From an uncultured Clostridium sp. (GTDB lineage: Bacteria; Bacillota; Clostridia; Clostridiales; Clostridiaceae), in contig CALBDU010000033.1 of NCBI GenBank assembly GCA_937927335.1, positions 1 to 21,011 of the forward strand: a DNA stretch of 21,011 bases, in the 5' to 3' direction. Shown in pieces: positions 1 to 6,315 of the stretch (the stretch's first letter is position 1; every line of letters begins with the position of its first letter). Made by a program: the position numbers and the translations under genes. The notes beneath the pieces were generated by a model. That model was not told the origin of the DNA, made no database searches, and saw nothing but the letters and a program-made list of their open reading frames with translations.

Positions 1-502
1 AATCCTTAATTCCTGTTAATGCATCATTAACTACTATATCCTTTAACTCTGTCTCCCCAGTATTGGTTACTGTTATTGTATATTTTATTGTGTCACCTAC
101 ATTTGCTGTCTTTTTATCTGCTGTTTTTTTGATACTGAATGCCTTTTCAGCAGCATAAGTAACTTTTAAATTTACAGTACCTCCACCTTCATTTCCTAAT
201 TCATATGAGACAGATTTTCCGTTTATTTTAACGTCTGTAATATCGCTAGAAGCAAATTCCTTATTATCACCAACGGAATATAGTGGTGAGCCGCCCGAAT
301 TATCCAAATCATAAGTAATGCCCTTCCAAACTACCTGAACAGTAGAAACTGCACTTGCATCACCCTCAACATGAACATGGATAAAATTTGTATTGCCTGC
401 AAATACCAGATTTGTTGCACTAAACCCCACATTAAACACAAATAAAAATGCAAGTAATAACCTAAATAGCTTGTTATTATTCTTTTTCATCTTCCTTCTC
501 AT
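1..502 (-). CDS. DUF11-type secreted surface protein (N-terminal part)
   Basis: Partial gene running off the left edge; about 167 residues are visible and the C-terminus is missing. The N-terminus is a clear signal peptide: basic MRRKMKKNNNK, then a hydrophobic LFRLLLAFLFVFNVGFSA core, with likely cleavage after LVFA (around residue 35). After a first beta-rich region comes a stretch typical of the DUF11 / conserved-repeat fold (KKTADKKTANVGDTIKYT followed by ITVTNTGE and DIVVNDALTG), a fold seen as tandem repeats in Gram-positive surface proteins. The ATG at 500-502 was chosen because the AGAAGGGGG ribosome binding site (511-519) lies 8 bases upstream; the ATG at 510 meets a stop after three codons. 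Its leader carries a predicted c-di-GMP riboswitch and terminator. A surface adhesin role is inference; the anchor type cannot be seen because the end is missing. Confidence 0.8.
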   Translation of the reverse strand, partial: MRRKMKKNNNKLFRLLLAFLFVFNVGFSATNLVFAGNTNFIHVHVEGDASAVSTVQVVWKGITYDLDNSGGSPLYSVGDNKEFASSDITDVKINGKSVSYELGNEGGGTVNLKVTYAAEKAFSIKKTADKKTANVGDTIKYTITVTNTGETELKDIVVNDALTGIKD

Positions 503-541
503 CTTTTCATCCCCCTTCTGTAATTTATTTAAAGGCCCTTA

Positions 542-563
542 TTATTTCTAATTTTAGAAATAA
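542..563. repeat. Perfect 10-bp inverted repeat downstream of the riboswitch terminator
   Basis: TTATTTCTAA and TTAGAAATAA flank a two-base centre (552-553). The hairpin lies between the riboswitch terminator and the ribosome binding site of the DUF11 gene. It is AT-only apart from one G-C pair, so it is weak thermally. It could protect the mRNA 5' end or extend the terminator's U-rich tail. Function unknown. Confidence 0.5.
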
Positions 564-593
564 TAAAAGCCGCCAGAAATAAAATCTGGCGGC
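560..593 (-). terminator. Rho-independent terminator of the leader upstream of the DUF11 gene
   Basis: The minus strand reads a 9-bp GC-rich stem GCCGCCAGA / TCTGGCGGC (585-593 with 569-577), a 7-base loop and a TTTTATTATTT tail. The 5' arm overlaps the last bases of the predicted aptamer (the CTGCC at its 3' end), so closing the aptamer's P1 helix and forming the terminator should compete. That geometry would make c-di-GMP an ON signal (inference). Confidence 0.85.
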
Positions 594-696
594 AGGACGA
601 TCATGGTATCTGTTATGTTCCAAAGTAGGAAACTATAACAAAAACGTTAGACTCCTTGCTTTGCGTCCCCATCTTTCGATGGGTTTGCCCTTTTCA
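587..696 (-). ncRNA. Cyclic-di-GMP class I (GEMM-I-like) riboswitch, copy 2
   Basis: On the minus strand the aptamer begins AAAAGGGCAAACC, then a CATC-GAAA-GATG hairpin with a GAAA tetraloop, then GGGACGCAAAGC and GGAGTCTAA. These are the hallmark conserved blocks of the GEMM-I / c-di-GMP-I family. The base just before the CAAAC block is G, as in c-di-GMP rather than cGAMP-selective members (family knowledge). The second helix is longer than usual (GTTAT/ATAAC plus GTTTCC/GGAAC), and the 3' part ACCATGATCGTCCTGCC is a less typical form of the usual ATGACAGCC-type end. A terminator follows directly. It controls the partial DUF11 surface gene. Confidence 0.8.
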
Positions 697-728
697 GAAA
701 ATAAGCTTATTGATTATAAGTCAGGATA

Positions 729-758
729 ATAATACCATTATTTTATATATTTTGTCAA
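729..758 (-). promoter_or_regulatory. Sigma-A promoter of the second c-di-GMP leader
   Basis: The minus strand has a perfect -35 TTGACA (753-758), an 18-base spacer and -10 TATTAT (729-734). Transcription would start near 720, about 25 bases before the aptamer, between the end of the transglutaminase-like gene (stop at 765) and riboswitch copy 2. The DUF11 gene is therefore probably its own transcription unit. Confidence 0.75.
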
Positions 759-764
759 TAAATT

Positions 765-1766
765 TTAGTATTCCTTTTGGGAATTGTACTGCCCGCTGTC
801 TTTAATCATAGATGGATTCAGCCCAGCTGCCTTTGCCTGAGAATCATAGCTGTTATCTACAACTACCCAGCTTCCATTTAGATAAACCTCATTCCACGCA
901 TGGTATCCATTGACATTGCTGGATGTGCCCATAACCAACTTAGTAGGAACTCCCACTGATCTCATCATAGCAGCATATGTGGAAGCAAAATCATAACATA
1001 TTCCCGTTCTTTCAGAATAAACCTCATCCAGGTCGGGAACGTAGCCTGTCTTGATAGTCCTTGCTTTATCTATACTGTATGACATATAGCTTATAAGATA
1101 ATCATGTATGGCTTCAGCCTTTTCCTCGCTGTTATCCAGGTTTGCTGCTATTTCTTCAGCTTTATCAACAGCATCAGTTGATTTGTCCCAGTTAATTAAC
1201 TGCATTGAGCTTAGGAAAACGTCAGAACCATCCTTAAGAGCAACATCAAAGGAATTTACCACTGAGTATGAGTTGCCGCTGATATTTTTCAGAACTGTCA
1301 CAGTATAATCTCCATTGCCCATCTGTAATGGATAATACTCATAATCTGACTCAGAAAATAAATCGTATATGTAATTTGAATTCCCCTTCGCAATTTTAAC
1401 TTTAACCTTTAATGAAGAGGAATGTGTATACTTAACACCTACTGTTCCATCATCCAATGTGTCTAAATCTAACTGAGCTTGTCCATTATCAATAGTAGTG
1501 TTATTATCGGATGCATTATTCAATGTATCTTTTTCACTTTTGGACTTAGATTTTGAGTTTTCATTTGAAGCTGCGGCTTTAGCTGCAGAAGAGGCTGGTG
1601 TTTCCTCGTTAGAAATTGTTTCCTTATAGCCCTTTGGCTGAACCTGACTATATACGGAAGCTTGTACAACATTTTCACCTGTTTTAATTGGGTTATATAT
1701 ATATGAATTGCCAAGTATCAATGATGCTGCTATAACAGCTGATATGATGGGTGTTCTTCTTTTCAT
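765..1766 (-). CDS. Secreted transglutaminase-like (papain-fold) protein
   Basis: 333 residues. The N-terminus MKRRTPIISAVIAASLILG looks like a signal peptide or uncleaved anchor. Residues about 55-95 are a low-complexity Ala/Ser/Lys/Asn linker. A beta-rich domain (about 100-185) precedes a C-terminal transglutaminase-like domain with a visible triad: Cys257 in TGICYDFA, His289 in GYHAWNEV and Asp304 in VVVDNSYD. Such exported bacterial members act as cysteine proteases or cross-linking enzymes on surface proteins; the substrate here is unknown. The start is ATG 1764-1766, preceded by AAAGGGG; an in-frame GTG at 1784 has no ribosome binding site. It is expressed from a c-di-GMP riboswitch leader, and the next gene downstream encodes a surface protein under the same type of switch. 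A joint surface function is inference. Confidence 0.85.
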   Translation of the reverse strand: MKRRTPIISAVIAASLILGNSYIYNPIKTGENVVQASVYSQVQPKGYKETISNEETPASSAAKAAASNENSKSKSKSEKDTLNNASDNNTTIDNGQAQLDLDTLDDGTVGVKYTHSSSLKVKVKIAKGNSNYIYDLFSESDYEYYPLQMGNGDYTVTVLKNISGNSYSVVNSFDVALKDGSDVFLSSMQLINWDKSTDAVDKAEEIAANLDNSEEKAEAIHDYLISYMSYSIDKARTIKTGYVPDLDEVYSERTGICYDFASTYAAMMRSVGVPTKLVMGTSSNVNGYHAWNEVYLNGSWVVVDNSYDSQAKAAGLNPSMIKDSGQYNSQKEY

Positions 1767-1807
1767 GATAATTTCCCCTTTCACAAGTAACTAAACCTTT
1801 TAATTAA

Positions 1808-1880
1808 GGAAGTTTTACTTGCACCGTTTGGAAATTACCTATAAGCTTATAATCTGAGCATAAAGACACAAAAAACTTCC
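1808..1880 (-). promoter_or_regulatory. Expression platform of riboswitch copy 1
   Basis: On the minus strand GGAAGTTTT (1872-1880) can pair with AAAACTTCC (1808-1816) across a long loop. That loop contains the perfect palindrome TATAAGCTTATA (1840-1851) and a GGTAA that can pair with the aptamer's terminal TTACC. A further hairpin CAAGTAA / TTACTTG overlaps the same AAAACTTCC just upstream of the AAAGGGG ribosome binding site. These are mutually exclusive folds, as expected of a switch. There is no strong T-run, so whether it acts on transcription or translation is open. Confidence 0.5.
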
Positions 1881-1883
1881 TTT

Positions 1884-1966
1884 TCGGTAACTGGCTGTCA
1901 TATACCATTTGGTACTTAGACCCTTTAGCTTTGCGCCCTATATTTTCATATAGTTTGCCTTTATCG
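1884..1966 (-). ncRNA. Cyclic-di-GMP class I (GEMM-I) riboswitch, copy 1
   Basis: A close match to the c-di-GMP-I consensus on the minus strand: AAAGGCAAAC, a TATAT-GAAA-ATATA hairpin with a GAAA tetraloop, GGGCGCAAAGC, AAGGGTCTAA, a short helix TACC/GGTA, then ATATGACAGCCAGTTACC. The base before CAAAC is G, the c-di-GMP-selective state. It sits in the leader of the transglutaminase-like gene, with about 120 bases between aptamer and start codon holding alternative stems. The aptamer assignment is strong; the direction of control is not determined. Confidence 0.92.
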
Positions 1967-2000
1967 CTCGAAAGCAGATAAAGAATATATAATTAATTTA

Positions 2001-2029
2001 ATAGTATCACTATTGTGAATACGTGTCAA
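2001..2029 (-). promoter_or_regulatory. Sigma-A promoter of the first c-di-GMP leader
   Basis: The minus strand has a perfect -35 TTGACA (2024-2029), a 17-base spacer and -10 TACTAT (2001-2006). The predicted start lies near 1994, about 28 bases before the aptamer. The -35 box is inside the last codons of the upstream gene, so the riboswitch transcript begins as soon as that gene ends. Confidence 0.8.
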
Positions 2030-2597
2030 TGGTTTTTACTATGGTGCTGAATATGGTTGGCATGTTTTCTTTATAATTACTTTCCCTTACGAAAAACGAA
2101 AACCTTACAATCTCACCATTAACGTTAACAAAGTATTCATTGCAAATATACAAATTGGATTTGGACTCTATTTTATAATTAATTAGAAACCCATTATAAT
2201 TTTTAATTTTTATGGTATTAATATTATAATTGTAAATCTTGTTTTGTTTTTGGGAAATTATTCTGCTTTGGTCCAGGTATGTCTTTAGATCCTTTTTTAT
2301 ATTTAAAACTTGTACATACCCGTGAATAACTGAATTGTCAGACTGAAAATCATTGTGGTACAATATTTCACCACCGCTGAAATTTTCTACACTGTTCTCC
2401 CATTCAGAAGGCAGCTTATATATAATGTCCTTTACACCAGTATTGTATTGTGTCATATATTTTATATCATTTTGTATTAATAGTGTAAGCTTCAACTTAT
2501 CATCAAAATTTTTTTCAAAAACAAAAAGAATAAGCATAAGGCCTATTAATATAATTGTTACACCTAGCTGTCTCCTATTGATAAATACTACTCTCAT
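2010..2597 (-). CDS. Membrane-anchored protein of unknown function
   Basis: 195 residues, not recognised. Residues 9-27 (QLGVTIILIGLMLILFVFE) form a single hydrophobic segment after a basic start, so the rest probably lies outside the membrane as an N-terminally anchored domain. The outer part alternates beta-type stretches (HGYVQVLNIKKDL, IKIKNYNGFLINYKI, YFVNVNGEIVRFSFFV) and ends with an amphipathic TIFSTIVKTID helix. That pattern resembles small PsbP-like or lipoprotein-like exported domains, but no family can be named. The start at 2597 has only a weak GGTGAT site 5 bases upstream. It lies downstream of another unknown gene, with a possible terminator between them. Function unknown. Confidence 0.7.
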   Translation of the reverse strand: MRVVFINRRQLGVTIILIGLMLILFVFEKNFDDKLKLTLLIQNDIKYMTQYNTGVKDIIYKLPSEWENSVENFSGGEILYHNDFQSDNSVIHGYVQVLNIKKDLKTYLDQSRIISQKQNKIYNYNINTIKIKNYNGFLINYKIESKSNLYICNEYFVNVNGEIVRFSFFVRESNYKENMPTIFSTIVKTIDTYSQ

Positions 2598-2637
2598 ATA
2601 ATCACCATAAAAATTATTTTTATATTATATGATAAAC

Positions 2638-2668
2638 AAATAATAGGTATGCATATCTGCACACCTAT
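2638..2668 (-). terminator. Imperfect hairpin terminator after the 301-residue unknown gene
   Basis: The minus strand forms AATAGGT.TGCA / TGCA.ACCTATT with one-base bulges, overlapping the TAG stop at 2665-2667, followed by a T-rich ATTATTTGTTTATC tail. The T-run is interrupted, so efficiency is uncertain. Confidence 0.5.
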
Positions 2669-3570
2669 TTAAAAGGCACCACTATTGTTGAGGTCGTATT
2701 ATCATAAAACATGAGCCAGTATCCCTCATCACCTTGTTTCTCCGGGATCCAGGTGACAAATCCGGATTGGCCGTTTAAGGGCTGATAATCCTTTTGATTT
2801 CTGCCGGGAATTCCATATATAATATATTTCAAGTTTCCATCCTCGGCATATTTTCCTCCTAATAATATATATCCGTTTTCCATAATATTATTTTGAAGGT
2901 TCATAACAGGATAGTAAAGTTCTTCGGATTGTACTATTTCTTCCGCTGGAACTCTGTACCATACACAACGTTTTATTTCATCGCTTATATTGTCAAAGGG
3001 ACTGTAGTTTTTTATAAAGGATCTGAACATGCCGCCGTCTTCAAGAGCAAGGTTCCCCAGATTATCAGTTGATTGAATATTTTCTTCATATTGATCAAAA
3101 ATGTTTTTTTCGGGTTCTTCAGGCATTTCCTTCTTGATCTCTGTTCTTAAAAGTTCGTATGTTTTCCAATCAGGAATTTCCGTGGAGGAAAAACCACTCA
3201 TTACTGAAATTATGTTTTCGTCCAATATTTTGATCACTGCAGCTCCGGATACTTTATCCATTGGCACTGAGGTATCAGCAATATTATCATAGGGATATTC
3301 AAATGATATATCTGTCCTGCCATGTTCATCTATTTCCATTTCACCTAATTTTATTATCTTTTTTATCTCCTTCTTATTACATATCAAAACCATATAATAG
3401 GGTGAGCTTCCCTTTTTTAAGTTTTGTACATAGTAAGATACCTTACATTTTTCATTTTTCAGCTCCAGTTTTACATATCCGGAAGGAAGCTTGTCATTTG
3501 ATAAGGAAAAACCTTTTTCATCTTCCTGCAGTATTATAAAGTATCTGCTATAACCCTTCTTTTGAGCCAC
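2665..3570 (-). CDS. Conserved-looking protein of unknown function upstream of none of the known operons
   Basis: 301 residues, soluble, with no signal peptide or membrane segment. The start is GTG 3568-3570 with a GGAGG site 8 bases upstream. The N-terminal half (about 1-125) is beta-rich and lists typical strand segments such as GYSRYFIILQEDEKGFSL, YYVQNLKKGSSPYYMVLIC and DISFEYPYDNIADT. A polar, acidic linker follows (about 135-175, rich in Glu/Lys/Pro). The C-terminal half carries aromatic motifs (CVWYRVPAEE, YIIYGIPGRNQKDYQP, EGYWLMFYD). The two-part layout with an acidic linker suggests a structural or binding protein rather than an enzyme; I recall similar proteins next to rsmA in Clostridium genomes but cannot verify this. 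Function unknown. Confidence 0.7.
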   Translation of the reverse strand: MAQKKGYSRYFIILQEDEKGFSLSNDKLPSGYVKLELKNEKCKVSYYVQNLKKGSSPYYMVLICNKKEIKKIIKLGEMEIDEHGRTDISFEYPYDNIADTSVPMDKVSGAAVIKILDENIISVMSGFSSTEIPDWKTYELLRTEIKKEMPEEPEKNIFDQYEENIQSTDNLGNLALEDGGMFRSFIKNYSPFDNISDEIKRCVWYRVPAEEIVQSEELYYPVMNLQNNIMENGYILLGGKYAEDGNLKYIIYGIPGRNQKDYQPLNGQSGFVTWIPEKQGDEGYWLMFYDNTTSTIVVPFK

Positions 3571-3632
3571 CTTTTATACCTCCGCTATTTTTTATTCATT
3601 ATAATATATGAGGTATATGTGAAAAAGTGAAC

Positions 3633-4469
3633 CTAAAGCAGAAAGTTTATGGAATCAGACAGCTTTCCAAACTCCTCAATGGAAAGAGTTTCTCCTCTTC
3701 TCCTTGGATCTATACCGGCATTTTCAAAGGCTTTATTAAGCTTTTCCTTATCCAGGCCAATATTTCTCAGAGAGTTTGAAAGTGTTTTTCTTCTCATATT
3801 AAATGATTCCCTGATTACCTTGAAAAACAAGTCTTTATTTTCTACTTCACATCTTGGCTTTTCCATTTTATTCAGCCTTATTACCATGGATTCCACCTTT
3901 GGTCTTGGTATAAAGGCCTCCGGACCAACTTTTCTTACTTTGTCCACAGTGCAATAGTACTGGACAAGCAAAGTTATCGCCCCATATTCCTTGGTGCTTG
4001 GGTTAGCTGCTATTCTTTCGGCAACCTCCTTCTGAATCATAATTACAATTGATCCAATATTATTATCTTCAGTAAGCAGCTTTGAAATTATTGGAGTGGT
4101 TACGTAATATGGCAGATTAGCTACTACCTTTACACTTTTTTCATCTCCTATAATGTCTTTAAAATTAACCTTAAGAGCATCTCCATGTATTATATTAAAG
4201 TTATCAAACTCCTTTAGCTCTTCCTTTAATATTGGAATGAGATCATCATCCAGTTCAATGGCGCAAACCTTTTTTGCCTTTTTCAACAGAAGTCTGGTTA
4301 GGCTGCCCACTCCAGGACCAATTTCAATTACAAAATCATTTTCACTTATGTTAGATGCATCTATTATGTCCTCCAATACTGTGTCGTCCATAAGGAAATT
4401 TTGCCCCAGGCTTTTTGAAAACCTGAATCCATATTTATTAACAATACTTTTCGTTGTATTTTCATTCAT
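3633..4469 (-). CDS. rsmA: 16S rRNA dimethyladenosine transferase RsmA/KsgA
   Basis: 278 residues. It dimethylates the two adjacent adenines in the 3'-terminal helix of 16S rRNA during small-subunit assembly, using S-adenosylmethionine. Visible motifs: QNFL near residue 23 (N-terminal RNA contact), the SAM-binding EIGPGVGSLT at 49-58, acidic IELDDD at 71-76, and the family's catalytic NLPYY at 118-122. PRPKVESMVIRL and FNMRRKTL in the C-terminal half are also characteristic. Length is normal for the family. I prefer the ATG at 4467-4469 over the upstream in-frame ATG at 4484, because GGAGAG lies 7 bases before it. That places the start one base after the rnmV stop, so translation is probably coupled. 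Confidence 0.97.
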   Translation of the reverse strand: MNENTTKSIVNKYGFRFSKSLGQNFLMDDTVLEDIIDASNISENDFVIEIGPGVGSLTRLLLKKAKKVCAIELDDDLIPILKEELKEFDNFNIIHGDALKVNFKDIIGDEKSVKVVANLPYYVTTPIISKLLTEDNNIGSIVIMIQKEVAERIAANPSTKEYGAITLLVQYYCTVDKVRKVGPEAFIPRPKVESMVIRLNKMEKPRCEVENKDLFFKVIRESFNMRRKTLSNSLRNIGLDKEKLNKAFENAGIDPRRRGETLSIEEFGKLSDSINFLL

Positions 4470-4470
4470 A

Positions 4471-5013
4471 TTATTTCTCTCCATCTATCAGCTTTAAACC
4501 TCTTTCAAATTCTTCTCTGGTTATCCCATAATTATTAAGCCTTGTAATGAACTGTGAAGAATTACAATATCCTATTCCCAGAATATTGCCCAATCTGTCT
4601 CTTCTGTCTTTAGCACTTTCATTTCCGGTCAATCCATAGAGCACCATATCCCTTGAATTAAATTCTTCCCTTTTTTCTGCTATTTCACACTTGGCGGAAT
4701 TTAAAGCTTTAATAATTGCCTCCGGCTTTGCATTTTCCACTCCTATATCCCCATCTTTATAGCCTTCCTTTTGGGATATATACGCATGCTTTATTCCTGG
4801 TACCCTTTTTGATATTATTTTTCTGATCTTATCTCCTGCAAAATCCGGGTCTGTTAAGACAATAACCCCTTTTCTTTTTTGAGCCTCCTGTATTCTTTGA
4901 ATAACCTTCTTATTTATACCAAAGCCGCCAACAGCTATTATCTCTGCATCAACTGCCCTTTTAACAGCAGTAATATCATCTCTTCCTTCTACAACTATTA
5001 CTTCCTTTATCAA
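4471..5013 (-). CDS. rnmV: Ribonuclease M5 (5S rRNA maturation)
   Basis: 180 residues. RNase M5 cuts 5S rRNA precursors to mature ends in low-GC Gram-positives. The N-terminal TOPRIM domain shows its metal-binding acids: Glu9 in VVEGRDD, and Asp55 and Asp57 in VLTDPDFAGDKIRK. The C-terminal half contains GLTGNESAKDRRDRLG and GYCNSSQFITRLNNYGIT, as in the family. The start codon is TTG (5011-5013), supported by GGAGGG 6 bases upstream; there is no ATG alternative at the correct N-terminus. It overlaps functionally with rsmA, which begins one base after its stop. A strong terminator sits only about 35 bases before this start, so expression relies on read-through or on a promoter inside the preceding gene. 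Confidence 0.96.
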   Translation of the reverse strand: MIKEVIVVEGRDDITAVKRAVDAEIIAVGGFGINKKVIQRIQEAQKRKGVIVLTDPDFAGDKIRKIISKRVPGIKHAYISQKEGYKDGDIGVENAKPEAIIKALNSAKCEIAEKREEFNSRDMVLYGLTGNESAKDRRDRLGNILGIGYCNSSQFITRLNNYGITREEFERGLKLIDGEK

Positions 5014-5047
5014 CTTTAACCCTCCATTAAATTTTTAAAACAGAAAA

Positions 5048-5071
5048 AAATAGGAGCAAATGCTCCTATTT
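5048..5071 (-). terminator. Rho-independent terminator after the 3D-domain protein gene
   Basis: The minus strand reads AAATAGGAGCA / TGCTCCTATTT, an 11-base complement with a very small loop, directly followed by a run of seven T. The 5' arm overlaps the TAA stop of the upstream gene (5070-5072). It stands between that gene and rnmV. Confidence 0.9.
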
Positions 5072-6086
5072 AATTCAGTACGTGGACATTTACATATTTC
5101 ACTCCCCAGCTTCTGCATTCGCTGGATGTATTGAAGAATACGTCGATTATGTTGCCTTTTATGGCACCTCCGATATCTTCTGCTATGGCATAGCCATAAC
5201 CTTCTACGTAAACTTTGGTTCCAAGGGGAATAACTCTTGGATCCACTGCTACGGAACTATACCCGCCGCTGCTTCTTCTTGCCTTGGTGCCGGTAGCGGT
5301 TCTTCCGTTACCATTACCATCTGCTGCTGAATATGCAGTAGCTTTCATTCTTACCGATTTAGCAGAACTAAAGCTTGCTCCACGGGAAAAACTCATTGAG
5401 CTTGTTGTACCTACAGCTACAATTTTTTGAACAGGCTGTGCCTTTACGGTCTCAGCAATAACTTTTTTGGAAACCTCTTTACCATTTTCATATATTACCC
5501 TGGTTACAGTTTCCTTTTCCCCTGATTTTCCCTGCTGAATAACCCTGCTGGTTCCCTGTTCCATACTGCTGTCATTCTTAACAACAGTACCATAAGCTAC
5601 AGTGCTTAATTGTTTTATGTCCTTTGACACAACTCTTACAACTTCCACTTTAATGCCGTCTTGAAGTTTTGAAGTTTTTGACGGATATACCTTATCAAGG
5701 TCATTAAGCCCTATTCCCTCGGCTTCAAGCATCTTTTCAACATTATCTTCCGCGGATTTAATGCCAATCTGCTCGCCATCAACTTCAACCATTACATTGA
5801 CTGCTCTTTTAATATTAATTATGCTTCCATCTTCAACTTTACTGTCTAAACTTGGAGTTGCTTTGTCTTTTGGCCCAACTACTATGTTGCTGCTTTTTAA
5901 TGCTGCTCCATAGGTAGATTTGAATGTTATAACTTTATATTCTTTACCATCCACTGCAACAGTTATTGTTTTCATGTAGGTAAATACAGAAATGGACAAT
6001 ACCAATATTGTCATTACAATAGCTAAAGTTATATTTGAGCCATTAGAGAAATGATTTTTCAAGTATCCTTTCAATTTTTCCACCAT
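5070..6086 (-). CDS. YabE/RpfB-like DUF348-G5-3D domain wall protein
   Basis: 338 residues. A basic cytoplasmic start is followed by one membrane segment (about 19-40, ITLAIVMTILVLSISVFTY). Then come DUF348-type repeats (about 42-150: TVAVDGKEYKVITFKSTYGA and VMVEVDGEQIGIKS), a G5 domain (about 160-230, ending KIVAVGT) and a C-terminal 3D domain (about 245-338). The 3D signature is clear: VDPRVIPLGTKVYVEGYG, then AEDIGGAIKGNIIDVFF with its conserved aspartates. Such proteins are muralytic or resuscitation-type factors acting on peptidoglycan at the cell surface. The start at 6086 has GAGGAGGT upstream. Gene order tatD - this gene - rnmV - rsmA is the common Firmicutes arrangement. A GAAGCAA/TTGCTTC hairpin (6105-6126) lies just before the ribosome binding site. 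Confidence 0.9.
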   Translation of the reverse strand: MVEKLKGYLKNHFSNGSNITLAIVMTILVLSISVFTYMKTITVAVDGKEYKVITFKSTYGAALKSSNIVVGPKDKATPSLDSKVEDGSIINIKRAVNVMVEVDGEQIGIKSAEDNVEKMLEAEGIGLNDLDKVYPSKTSKLQDGIKVEVVRVVSKDIKQLSTVAYGTVVKNDSSMEQGTSRVIQQGKSGEKETVTRVIYENGKEVSKKVIAETVKAQPVQKIVAVGTTSSMSFSRGASFSSAKSVRMKATAYSAADGNGNGRTATGTKARRSSGGYSSVAVDPRVIPLGTKVYVEGYGYAIAEDIGGAIKGNIIDVFFNTSSECRSWGVKYVNVHVLN

Positions 6087-6315
6087 TATTACCTCCTCTA
6101 GGCTGAAGCAATACTGTACTTGCTTCTCAGACTGTTAATACTTAGGGGATAATGCAACCATGTGCATAGGTATAATAAAAATAAAATATAATGGCGTTTT
6201 TTACAGTCATCTATTTTGGTGGATTATTGTCTTATTAATAATATGCATATATATTATGAAATATCTATTAGCTATGTAGTATTTAAAAAAATTATAAACC
6301 CAAGAAGATTATAAC

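Noticed and set aside
1767..1784. GTG start at 1784 for the transglutaminase-like gene
   Set aside because: It lies before the AAAGGGG ribosome binding site; the ATG at 1766 follows that site at proper spacing and gives a normal signal peptide.
6087..6315. A c-di-AMP (ydaO-type) riboswitch before the 3D-domain gene
   Set aside because: Such switches often precede wall-hydrolase genes, but the conserved ydaO blocks are not visible here; only a short GAAGCAA/TTGCTTC hairpin is.
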